Assembly: GCA_963842235.1 (NCBI GenBank)
Contig: CAWJFT010000001.1
Coordinates: 186,001-250,000, forward strand
DNA length: 64,000 nt
Reading direction: 5' to 3'
DNA from: JACDAN01 sp963842235
GTDB taxonomy: Bacteria > Actinomycetota > Thermoleophilia > Gaiellales > Gaiellaceae
Below the pieces are notes generated by a model. The model saw only the letters and a program-made list of their open reading frames with translations, had not been told where the DNA came from and did not search any database. A program made the translations under genes and the position numbers. Positions 1 to 8,139 of the stretch are shown here, piece by piece; positions within the stretch are counted from its first letter, which is position 1; every line of letters starts with the position of its first letter.

Positions 1-1
1 G

Positions 2-3000
2 CGGCTGGTCGGGGCGGCGGCGATCGAGACGCGTCCGCCCGGCTACCTGCTGCGGGCCGAGCCCGAGCAGGTCGACGTCGGCAGGTTCGAGGCGCTCGTG
101 CGGCAGGCGAGAACGGAGAAGGACGCCGCGCGGAAGAACGAGCTGCTACGTGCGGCGCTCGCGCTCTTCTACGGCGACCCGCTCGTCGACTTCCGCTACC
201 AGCCGTTCGCCCAGGAGGCGGCCGGCCGGATCGAAGCGATGCGGCTTTCTGCGCTCGAGGACTGGATCGAGACCGAGCTCGACCTCGGCCGCCATGAGGA
301 GGTGATCACGGAGCTCGAGCACTGGGTGTCCACGAACTCCCTCCGGGAGCGGCTCCGCGGACAGCTGATGATCGCGCTCTACCGCTCAGGGAGGCAGGCC
401 GACGCGCTGAGCGCCTACCGGGAGGCTCGGCACGAGCTGGCCGAGCAACTCGGGCTCGAGCCCGGCCCCCAACTGCAGGAGCTCGAACGCAAGATCCTGA
501 GCCACGACCCGTCGCTCGCAGCCCCCGCGCATGTGCCGATAGAGGACGAAGCCCTGCGCGGTCGAGAGCGAAAGCGCGTCACGCTGCTCTCCTGCGAGCT
601 CAGCAGCGTTGGCGGCGACCCCGAGGAGGTCGAGGCCGGGCTCGAGCCGGCTCTGGCGGCCGTCAAACGCGAGGTCGAACGGGTCGGAGGCAGGGTCGAG
701 AGCGCCTTCGGCGGCTCGGTCGTCGCCGTGTTCGGCGCGCCGGCCACGCACGAGGACGATCCCGAGCGAGCCGTGGAAGCCGGCCACGCCATCCTGAGCG
801 CAGTCGCGCCCGAGTTCGAGCCGCGGATTCGCGTCGAGACGACCGAGGCGATCGTCGCAGGCGATTCGGTCGTAAGCGCGCCGTTCCGTCTCTCCGCTCC
901 CGCTGCGAACACCATCGTTCTCGACGAGGCGACACTGCGAGCGACGATCGGCCCGGTCGATCGACCTACAACGGCGCTCGTCGGTCGCCGACGAGAGCTC
1001 GAGCAGCTGACCGCAGCGCTCACCAGGGCGCGGGCGGAACGCTCGAGCCAGCTCGTGACCGTCGTCGGCGTGCCGGGAATCGGGAAGACCCGGCTCGTCC
1101 GCGAGCTGTATGCGCTGGTCGAGGCCGCGCCCGACGACGTCCTCTGGCTCGAGGGGCGCTCGCTTCCCTACGGCGACGGCGTCACCTTTTGGGCGCTGGG
1201 GGAGATCGTCAAGGGCCAGGCGGGCATCTTCGAGAGCGACTCTGCTGCTGCAGCCGAGGAGAAGCTGCGGCTCGCGGTCGAGGAGGCCTCTATCGAAGAG
1301 AAGGACGCGGCGTGGGTCTTCGATCACCTCCGGGCACTTGTCGGCCTCGGCGAGGGCTCGGCCCGGGCCGAGGGACGCGGTGAGGCCTTTGCCGCCTGGC
1401 GCCTCTTCTTCGAGGCGCTGGCCGACGAGACCCCGCTCGTCCTCGTTCTCGAGGATCTCCACTGGGCCGACGAAGGGCTGCTCGACTTCGTCGACGACCT
1501 CGTCGGCGGTGCGGTCGACGTCCCGCTACTCGTCGTCGCGATCAGTCGGCCAGAGCTTTTGGAGACTCAGGCCCGGGATGGGGCGGGGGCAAGCGCAACG
1601 CGACCACGCTGTCGCTGGCGCCGCTCTCGGACGACGAGACAGGGCAGCTGCTCGCCGAGCTCCTTGAGAACGACGTCGACCCGGAGCTCGTCAAGCGCGT
1701 TCAGGGCAATCCCCTCTACGCGGAGGAGTACGCGCGCCTCGTCCTCGAGCGGGGAGCGCCAGAGTCCTCCGTTCCGGAGTCCCTGCACGCGCTGATCGCG
1801 GCGCGCCTCGACGCGCTTCCTGCCAAGGAGAAAGCGCTCGTCCAGAACGCAGCGGTGGTCGGCGAGGTCTCGTGGGCCGGTGCGATTGCGGCGGTGGGGG
1901 AGTGGGAGCGGCCGCTCGTGGAGCAGCTCGCGGGCTCGCTTGCCCGCAAGGACTTCCTCCAGCGCCGACGTCGCTCCTCCGTCGAGGGCGAGGCCGAGTT
2001 CGCGTTCGGCCACGTGCTGATCCGCGACGTCGCCTACGGGCAGATTCCGCGAGCAGAACGGGGCCGCAAACATCGTCTCGCTGCGGAGTGGATCGAGTCG
2101 CTCGGCCGGCGCGAGGATCACGTCGAGCTGCTCGCGCACCACTACCTCCGCGCGGTCGAGCTCGCCCGCGCCGCTGGTGAGGAGACGGTCGAGCTGCGCG
2201 ACCGGGCGCGACTCGCTGCTCGGGACGCGGCCGTCCGCGCGGAGGCGCTCAGCGCGCTGCCGGCTGCCGCGCGCCTGTACGGGCACGCCGTTGCGCTCTG
2301 GCCCGAGGACGATCCCGAGCGACCCGGGCTCCTGCTCAGGCACGGCCGAGCCCTCCTCCTCTCCGATGTCGGCGGCGAAGAGCTCCTCCTGGCTGCAGCC
2401 GAGGGGCTGGCCGCCGCCGGCGACCTCCGTCGAGCCGCCGAAGCGGAGGGACTGCTCGTTGCGCTCTACCAGGAGGAGGGCCGCGGCGAGCTCGTGCGGA
2501 AGCACTTCTCCCGGGCCCGGGAGCTCGCCTCGCAGCTCCCTCCATCGCTCGAGAAGGCCGAGGTGCTGGCGGAGATCACGCGGTCGCGGATGATGGGCGG
2601 CGAGCACGAGGAAGCGATCCGCGCCGGCAACGAGGCGCTCGCTCTCTGCGATGAGCTGGGGTTGGACGAGGTTCGCGCAACGGTTCTCCATTGCGTCGGC
2701 CCGTCTCACCTGGACGCTGCCGATCCGGAGGCGGCTTTGGCCGCCTTCGAGCAGGGAATCGCTGTCGCCGAGCGGATCGACTCCCACGAGCTCGCCCACG
2801 GCTACGGCAATCTGGGCGAGGTTCTCAGCGCCCTGGGCGACTTTCCGGGCGCATTTCGGGCACGTCGTACCGGCCTGGAGCACGCCGAGCGCCTGGGTCT
2901 GCGCTGGTACGTGCGCTGGCTCCGAATTCAGGAGCTCCAGGAGCTCTATTACGCCACGGGCGAGTGGGACGAGCTTCTCGCGCGCGCGGAGAAGTACGTT

Positions 3001-3549
3001 CAGGAGCGGACGATCCTGGCGACGCCGGCCTACGAGTTCACGATGCGCGTCCGGGCGGCGCGAGGAGACACCGACGGTGCGCTGGCCGACTCCATGCGAA
3101 TGCTCGAGCTCTCACGTGCCTCGGGCGACCTGCAGGCGCTCGGACCGGCGCTGGCCGCGGCCGCTTTCGGCGCGTTCGCCGCTGGAGAGCGCGACGAAAG
3201 CACCCGCGTTGTGGACGAGCTCACGAGCATCCTGAACTGGCATTCACTCTGGACGTACTTTTGGATTGCCCCACTCGCCGTGGTCTTGCACGACCTTGGC
3301 CGCGGCGACAGGCTGGTACAGGCCGGCAACGAGATGACGGTGCGGACGCCGTGGCTCGACGCCGGTGTCGCGGCGGCCTCTGGTGACTTCAAGGGCGCCG
3401 CGGCGGCGTTCGACCGCATCGGCGCTCAGCCGGACGCCGCCTATGCGCGATTGCGCGCCGGCGAGGAGATCGAGCGGGCGCTCGACTACTTCCGCTCGGT
3501 CGGCGCCACGGCGTACATCCGCGAGGCTGAAGCGCTACTCGCGGTCTAG
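2..3549 (+). pseudogene. BTAD / degenerate cyclase / AAA-TPR transcriptional regulator, frameshifted, 5' end outside window
   Basis: The open frame runs in from the left edge, so the usual N-terminal winged helix is off-window. In order one sees a BTAD tetratricopeptide domain (about 98-520), a nucleotidyl-cyclase-like domain (about 565-960), an AAA/NACHT-like ATPase with Walker A VGVPGIGKT (near 1070) and Walker B LVLVLEDLHWAD (near 1450), then a long TPR-rich C-terminus. The frame moves from 2 to 1 near 1569-1578. Deleting two extra A residues (1569, 1578) restores the family-typical ETRPGWGGGKRNATTLSL, after which the protein is open to 3549. The cyclase domain has lost the expected metal aspartates: LSCELS replaces the usual (F)xDLxG and SAFGGSV replaces FxGDAV. 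It is therefore probably a sensory or structural pseudo-cyclase. The gene is likely a cytoplasmic signal-responsive regulator. Its 3' end overlaps the convergent TetR gene by 15 bp. Confidence 0.85.
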
Positions 3550-4155
3550 CGTGGGGCCGATCCCGTACCAGATCGTCTCGAGCAGCTTCTCGGCGTAGCG
3601 CTCCGTGAGCGGCGGGAGGCCGATCGGAAGCAGGCGGACGAACGGCGCCCCGGCCAGGAGATCCACGATCTGGTCGACGTCGGCGCCCCGGCGGAGCTCT
3701 CCACGCTCGACGGCGCGCTCGAGCAGCTCCACGAGCGCCTCCCGGCGCGGACGCACGACCCGGTCGGCGTAGGCGACGGCGAAGGAGGGATTGCGCTCGA
3801 GCTCGCCCAGCACGGCGGGCAGGATCCGTCCGAAGAGTGGATCGGAGAACACGCGCGTGAAGTCGCGGATCCAGTCGAGCAGGACCGAGTAGAGGTCGTC
3901 TCCCTCGTTCATGTCGAGATCGGCGCTGAGCTCGCGGATTGCGTCCGCGATCAGCTCCTCCTTCCCCGACCAGCGCCGGTAGATCGTGTTGCGGCCGACC
4001 CCGGCACGCGCCGCGATCGCGTCGATCGTCGCCGCCTGGAAGCCGCGCTCGGCGAGGAGCTCGAGCGTCGCGTCGACGATCGCCTTGTCAGCCGAGCGGC
4101 TGCGCGGACGGCCACGCGGTCGGCGCCGTCTTTGGCTTGTCGTGGGAGCGTGCAC
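3535..4155 (-). CDS. TetR/AcrR-family transcriptional repressor
   Basis: A 206-residue protein with a basic leader and then a classic TetR helix-turn-helix: ATIDAIAARAGVGRNTIYRRW at about residues 42-62. The C-terminal ligand-binding region resembles the TetR_C domain with an LLPIGLPPLTERYAEKLL end. The start is GTG at 4155; there is no clear Shine-Dalgarno, so a nearby alternative is possible. It is divergent from the universal stress protein. The shared intergenic region holds a perfect inverted repeat (4190-4219) beside a consensus -10 (TATAAT), so the protein probably represses the usp gene and itself. The inducer is unknown. Confidence 0.9.
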   Translation of the reverse strand: MHAPTTSQRRRRPRGRPRSRSADKAIVDATLELLAERGFQAATIDAIAARAGVGRNTIYRRWSGKEELIADAIRELSADLDMNEGDDLYSVLLDWIRDFTRVFSDPLFGRILPAVLGELERNPSFAVAYADRVVRPRREALVELLERAVERGELRRGADVDQIVDLLAGAPFVRLLPIGLPPLTERYAEKLLETIWYGIGPTLDRE

Positions 4156-4158
4156 CTC

Positions 4159-4188
4159 TTGCGGAACCTACCAGTCTCGGAATATAAT
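4159..4188 (+). promoter_or_regulatory. Candidate sigma-70 promoter for the usp operon
   Basis: TTGCGG (4159-4164), an 18-base spacer and a perfect TATAAT (4183-4188), reading toward the universal stress protein. It directly abuts the inverted repeat at 4190-4219. The -10 is strong; the -35 matches only TTG. Confidence 0.6.
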
Positions 4189-4189
4189 C

Positions 4190-4219
4190 CCTTTTCGGAA
4201 ACGATCAATATCGAAAAGG
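4190..4219. promoter_or_regulatory. Palindromic operator between tetR and usp
   Basis: CCTTTTCG (4190-4197) and CGAAAAGG (4212-4219) are exact inverted repeats 14 bases apart, just downstream of the -10 and across the expected transcription start. The position fits the binding site of the adjacent TetR protein. Binding itself is inferred. Confidence 0.6.
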
Positions 4220-4234
4220 CGCAGGAGGCACGCC

Positions 4235-4705
4235 ATGTTCCGGAGCATCCTTGTCGCTGTCGACGGCTCTCGCGCCGCCGCGAAGGCGCTGGAACAGGCG
4301 ATCGACCTGGCCGAGAGCGAGGGCTCGCGCCTGACGCTCATCAGCGTCGCCGAGCTGCCCCGGTGGCGGTTCTCCTCGTTTCCGCTCGCTGTTCCCTTCC
4401 CGAACGAGGACGAGCTCGTGCACGAGGCCGAGACGAACCTCGAGCGCGCGGAGGCGCTCGTGCCGGACGGCGTTCCCGTCTGCACGGTGCTTCGATGCGG
4501 TTCGACTGCCAAGGAGATCGTGAAACGGGTCATCGCTGGCGAGCACGATCTCGTGGTCATGGGCTCGCGCGGTCTCGGGCCGGCCGGCGCAGTGCTCCTC
4601 GGAAGCGTCAGTCGAGCCGTGCTCGCCCACAGCCCGGTGCCGGTCCTGATCGCGCCGCCGCCGCGGACCGAGGTTCCCAAGCTCGAGTCGGTGAGCGTCG
4701 CTTGA
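4235..4705 (+). CDS. Universal stress protein (UspA family)
   Basis: A 156-residue single USP domain. It opens with MFRSILVAVDGS, the family N-terminal strand with the ATP-contacting aspartate, and ends with the nucleotide motif GSRG-x9-GS (VMGSRGLG ... LLGSVSRAVL) and the strand HSPVPVLIAPP. The start at 4235 is set by AGGAGG at 4223-4228; upstream in-frame sequence overlaps the tetR promoter region and is not coding. A tiny membrane-protein ORF overlaps its stop (TTGA), which suggests translational coupling. Control by the divergent TetR through the operator at 4190-4219 is likely. Members bind ATP and help survival under stress; the specific role here is unknown. Confidence 0.92.
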   Translation: MFRSILVAVDGSRAAAKALEQAIDLAESEGSRLTLISVAELPRWRFSSFPLAVPFPNEDELVHEAETNLERAEALVPDGVPVCTVLRCGSTAKEIVKRVIAGEHDLVVMGSRGLGPAGAVLLGSVSRAVLAHSPVPVLIAPPPRTEVPKLESVSVA

Positions 4706-4824
4706 GCGCAGCGCCGACGCCGACGCCCGGCAGCGAGCTCAAGGCGCTCCTGTGGATCGCCGTCACGCTGCTTGCGGTGCTGGAGGTGGCGTGGTGGTTC
4801 TCGGAGCGGCTCTACTCGTCCTGA
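4702..4824 (+). CDS. Small single-span membrane protein coupled to usp
   Basis: A 40-codon ORF starts with TTG inside the usp stop (TTGA overlap) and ends in TGA at 4824. After a short hydrophilic Pro/Thr leader it has one hydrophobic segment (ALLWIAVTLLAVLEVAWWF) and a short charged tail, so it is predicted to be a one-pass inner-membrane peptide. No family is recognised. The four-base overlap and the clean transmembrane segment are the evidence that it is real. It overlaps the 3' end of the convergent oxidoreductase by 13 bases. Confidence 0.5.
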   Translation: MSAAPTPTPGSELKALLWIAVTLLAVLEVAWWFSERLYSS

Positions 4825-5786
4825 GCGGGGATCAGTAGGAGCTTTCCTGTCGTTCGGCGGCCTTCGAGCGCTTCGTGCGCACGACGAGCCTCCTTCAGTG
4901 GGTAGCGGCCGCCGATCCGGACCCGGAGCCTGCCCTCGGCGATCCACTGGAAGACGTCGCGTGCCCGGTCGAGGAGTTCCCGGCGCGTGGCCGTGTAGTG
5001 CCGGATCGAGGGGCGGGTGAGGTAGAGCGAGCCCCCGTTCTCCAGTCGCCTCGGATCAACCGCGGGCACGGGCCCGCTTGCGGTGCCGAAGAGCACCATG
5101 TCGCCCCGCGGCCGAAGCGACGCCAGGCTCTCGTCGAAGGTCGCGGCGCCCACGCCGTCGTAGACGACGTCGACTCCAAGGCCGCCGGTCAGCTCCTTCA
5201 CACGAGCGCCGAATTGCTCGTACGGGATCACCTCCGCCGCGCCGGCTTCGCGTGCAAGTTGCGCCTTCTCCTCGCTCGAAGTCGTCGCGATCACAAGGCC
5301 GCCGCGCATCGTCACCATCTGCGTCAACAGGAGCCCGACCCCGCCGGCGGCGGCATGGACGATGACCTTCTCCCCAGGCTGCACTGCGTGGGTCGACGTC
5401 GAGAGGTATTGCGCGGTGATGCCCTGGAGCAGGGCGGCGGCCGCGAGCTCGTCGCTGACGCCTGCGGGAACCGGAACGACGCGCTCGGCATCGACAGCGA
5501 CCTGCGTGGCGTAGCTGCCGGGCCCCGAGATCCAGCCGACCCGGTCGCCGGCGGCGAACTCGGAAACGCCTTCGCCGATTGCGGCGACGGTGCCGGCCGC
5601 TTCGGCCCCGATGATCGTGGGCAGTTCACCGCCGTAGACGCCTTCCCGCTCGTACACGTCGCGGTAATTCACCCCGGCGGCGGCCACGTCCACCAGGACC
5701 TGTCCAGCTCCGGGCCTCGGAACAGGAACGTCGACGACTTCCAGGACGTCGCGCCCACCGTGTTTGACGATCTGGATCGCTTGCAT
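4812..5786 (-). CDS. Zinc-independent quinone oxidoreductase (MDR/QOR family)
   Basis: 324 residues, the usual length for NADPH:quinone reductase-like medium-chain dehydrogenases. It has a GroES-like N-terminal domain with AAAGVNYRDVYEREG and GAEAAGTVAAIGEGV, then a Rossmann domain with HAAAGGVGLLLTQM (about residues 145-158), which matches the family AAAGGVG dinucleotide motif. No catalytic zinc cysteine/histidine set is visible, as expected for the quinone-reductase branch. It probably reduces quinones or enones with NADPH in the cytoplasm. It lies 6 bases after the deacetylase gene, and the minus-strand genes from 8077 down to 4812 run close together as a likely operon. Confidence 0.9.
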   Translation of the reverse strand: MQAIQIVKHGGRDVLEVVDVPVPRPGAGQVLVDVAAAGVNYRDVYEREGVYGGELPTIIGAEAAGTVAAIGEGVSEFAAGDRVGWISGPGSYATQVAVDAERVVPVPAGVSDELAAAALLQGITAQYLSTSTHAVQPGEKVIVHAAAGGVGLLLTQMVTMRGGLVIATTSSEEKAQLAREAGAAEVIPYEQFGARVKELTGGLGVDVVYDGVGAATFDESLASLRPRGDMVLFGTASGPVPAVDPRRLENGGSLYLTRPSIRHYTATRRELLDRARDVFQWIAEGRLRVRIGGRYPLKEARRAHEALEGRRTTGKLLLIPAQDE

Positions 5787-5792
5787 CGTTCG

Positions 5793-6638
5793 CTAACGGG
5801 AGAAGCCTTCGTGGGCCGCGCGAACGAGCCCCGGAAGCGTCTCGAGGTTGTAGCCGCCTTCCAGCACTGCGGCGACCTTCGGGGCGAGGGCGGCCGATCG
5901 GCGTGACAGCTCGCGGAAACCGGCCTCGGTCACGAGCATTCCGGCCAACGGATCCTGTTCGTGCGCGTCGAATCCGGCGGAGACGAGGACGAGGTCCGGG
6001 TCGAAGGCTGTTACAGCTGGCTCCACGAGCGCCTCGAAGGCGCGCAGGTAGTCCTCGTCCGTCGAAGCGGCGGGCAGCGGGACGTTGAGGAGGGTTTCGC
6101 CCTGGTCGTCCTGCCCGCCCGTTCCGGGGTAGAGCGGCCACTGGTGGAGCGACACGTAGAAGACGCTCGGGTCGTCGAGGAAGACGTCCTCGGTGCCGTT
6201 GCCGTGGTGGACGTCCCAGTCCACGATCGCGATTCGCTCGACGCCGAGCTCGGTCTGGGCGAACCGGGCGGCGATGGCGACATTGTTGAAGAAGCAGAAG
6301 CCCATGGCGTGTTCGCGCGTGGCGTGGTGGCCGGGTGGCCTGCCAAGCGCAAATCCGCCCACGCGGGCTGCCTCGATCGCCGCTCCGGCGGCGAGCAGCG
6401 CGGCCTCGTAGGTCGTCTCCGAGGCGATCGTGTCAAGGGTGAGCATTGTCGGGCGGTCGATGGAGCGGATCAGCTCGACGAGCTCCGGAGTGTGGCAGCG
6501 CTCGACGTCCTCTCTCGTCGCAGCAGGGGCTTCGCGCCACTCGAGGGCGGCCTGCAGCGCTGCGAGGCGCTCACTCCGCTCGGGATGGTCTCCGGTCGGA
6601 TGGAGCCGGGCCATGTCGGCATGGCTGATCAGCTCCAA
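5793..6638 (-). CDS. Histone-deacetylase-superfamily (AcuC/class II-like) amidohydrolase
   Basis: 281 residues with the complete deacetylase signature: HPERSERL near the N-terminus, the paired catalytic histidines in RPPGHHA (residues 104-105), zinc ligands Asp142 and His144 in WDVHHGNGT, Asp224 in SAGFDAHEQDPLAG, and the EGGYNLE loop near the C-terminus. Bacterial members deacetylate small molecules such as acetylpolyamines, or proteins such as acetyl-CoA synthetase; the substrate here cannot be told from sequence. The gene sits between the exonuclease and the quinone reductase with 3-6 base gaps, implying co-transcription. Confidence 0.93.
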   Translation of the reverse strand: MELISHADMARLHPTGDHPERSERLAALQAALEWREAPAATREDVERCHTPELVELIRSIDRPTMLTLDTIASETTYEAALLAAGAAIEAARVGGFALGRPPGHHATREHAMGFCFFNNVAIAARFAQTELGVERIAIVDWDVHHGNGTEDVFLDDPSVFYVSLHQWPLYPGTGGQDDQGETLLNVPLPAASTDEDYLRAFEALVEPAVTAFDPDLVLVSAGFDAHEQDPLAGMLVTEAGFRELSRRSAALAPKVAAVLEGGYNLETLPGLVRAAHEGFSR

Positions 6639-6641
6639 GGT

Positions 6642-7475
6642 CTAATCAGTGCGGGCCGCGAGCCGCTCTGCCGACTGGTTCAGACCCCACGTGCGAAGGA
6701 GGGAGGACGCCTCCGCCCACGTTGGGGATTGATCTGAGAGGGGAGGGAGTGGGGCAGAGGCGTCGAGGGTGGCTATTCGCCGGTAGAGCAGCAAGTCCTC
6801 CTTGTTCTGCGGGAACCGGCCGGCTTCGAGGGCCGCGTCGAGGGATCCGTACTGCGAGAGCAGGGAGGCCGCTTTCTTCGGGCCGACGCCTGGGGCTCCC
6901 GGGAGCTTGTCGGACGGGTCTCCGCGCAGGGCGATGAAGTCCGGGACCTGCGCAGGCTCGACGCCGTAGCGCTCGCGGACTTCGTCGGGGCCGATCCGAG
7001 CGAGCTCCGAGACGCCGCGGACCGGGGTGATCACTGTCGTCTGGTCGCTCACGAGCTGGAACGAGTCGCGGTCAGAGGTCACGACGACTGCCCGGCCGTC
7101 CTTCGACTCCTCCGATCGCACTGCGGCGGCGAGGAAGTCGTCGGCTTCGTATCCCGGTTCTTTTGCGGCCGCGAAGCCGAGGGCCCGGACGAGCTCTGGG
7201 AGCATGTCGAGCTGCTCGAGCAGCGAGTCGTCGAAGACGCGCCCCGCCTGGTAGCCGGCGAAGGCCTCATGGCGGTACGTCGGCACCGTGAGGGTGTCCC
7301 AGCCCACGAAGACCGCCCGCGGCTCCTCCATCTCCCAAAGCCGAACGAGCATGTTCGTGAACCCGACGACCGCGTTGTGCCGGATCGATTTCGGGAGCGC
7401 GTGGTACGCCCGGTGCGCCAGCGAATCGCCGTCGACGACCAGGAGCGGAGCCGCCGAGCGGGACCGGGGCGTCAC
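6642..7475 (-). CDS. 5'-3' exonuclease (PolA N-terminal/FEN family)
   Basis: A stand-alone 277-residue copy of the 5' nuclease domain. Metal-binding acidic clusters are visible as LLVVDGDSLAHRAYHALP, EADDFLA, VTSDRDSFQLV, and the helix-hairpin-helix/H3TH region LRGDPSDKLPGAPGVGPKKA. It should cleave 5' flaps and primers during repair or replication. The GTG start at 7475 overlaps the stop of the upstream acyltransferase (GTGA), so the two are translationally coupled. It lacks a polymerase domain, as is common for actinobacterial paralogues of PolA. Confidence 0.92.
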   Translation of the reverse strand: MTPRSRSAAPLLVVDGDSLAHRAYHALPKSIRHNAVVGFTNMLVRLWEMEEPRAVFVGWDTLTVPTYRHEAFAGYQAGRVFDDSLLEQLDMLPELVRALGFAAAKEPGYEADDFLAAAVRSEESKDGRAVVVTSDRDSFQLVSDQTTVITPVRGVSELARIGPDEVRERYGVEPAQVPDFIALRGDPSDKLPGAPGVGPKKAASLLSQYGSLDAALEAGRFPQNKEDLLLYRRIATLDASAPLPPLSDQSPTWAEASSLLRTWGLNQSAERLAARTD

Positions 7476-8077
7476 AGGGTTTCCTCGAGTGAGTGAATCG
7501 CTTCCATGAGCCGTTCGGTGGCGATCTTCGCGGCTGGGCGGATCTCCATGTCCTTCAAATCGTCGAGCTCGACCGGAGCACCGTAGGCGACACGCAGCGG
7601 GCCGAGCTTCGTCAGGCGGTCAGTTCCGCCGATCGCCGCCGGCACGAGCGGAACCCCCGCCGCAAGCGCCACTCGGGCCGCACCGGTGCGCGGTCTCGCC
7701 GTGTGCCTCCCGGAGCCCTTCTTCCGCCGCGTGCCCTCGGGAAAGATCGCGACCACCTCACCAGACCGCGCCAGCTCGATCGCACGATTCAGCGCCTGCT
7801 CGTCGCCAATCCCGCGATGTACCGGGAACGCACCGGCATCCTCCAGCACCCTTTTCAACGGTCCCCGATAGATCTCCGCCTTGGCCATGAAGCGCACCTG
7901 CCGCTCCGGATACAGCGGAATTCCGAGTGGCCACGGGTCCAAATTCGACATGTGATTCGCGGACAGCACGAAGCCCCCGGCCGGCAGGTTCTCCTCGCCC
8001 CGGCTGCGAAAGCGATAGAGACGCCGGATCGGGCGGATCGTCAGCAGCCCGATCAGGTGATACATGCGCGATTTCAC
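7472..8077 (-). CDS. 1-acyl-sn-glycerol-3-phosphate acyltransferase (PlsC family)
   Basis: 201 residues with the acyltransferase block I NHMSNLD (H-x4-D) near residue 40 and block III FPEGTRRKKGSG near residue 115. These are the catalytic and glycerol-phosphate-binding motifs of PlsC-like enzymes, which act on lysophosphatidate at the inner membrane. Two starts are possible: GTG at 8077 or ATG at 8065, the latter preceded by GGGGGTG at a good distance. It heads the minus-strand run that continues with exonuclease, deacetylase and quinone reductase. It is divergent from topoisomerase III with a 62-base gap. Confidence 0.9.
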   Translation of the reverse strand: MKSRMYHLIGLLTIRPIRRLYRFRSRGEENLPAGGFVLSANHMSNLDPWPLGIPLYPERQVRFMAKAEIYRGPLKRVLEDAGAFPVHRGIGDEQALNRAIELARSGEVVAIFPEGTRRKKGSGRHTARPRTGAARVALAAGVPLVPAAIGGTDRLTKLGPLRVAYGAPVELDDLKDMEIRPAAKIATERLMEAIHSLEETL

Positions 8078-8139
8078 CCCCGCGCAGTATCGCCTTCCGG
8101 GTTGGGGGCACGTTGGCCCACTCCGCTACCCTGCGGCGC

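Noticed and set aside
386..1462. Long ORF on the minus strand opposite the BTAD regulator
   Set aside because: High-GC DNA yields long antisense ORFs; the plus frame has all the domain motifs and this one has none.
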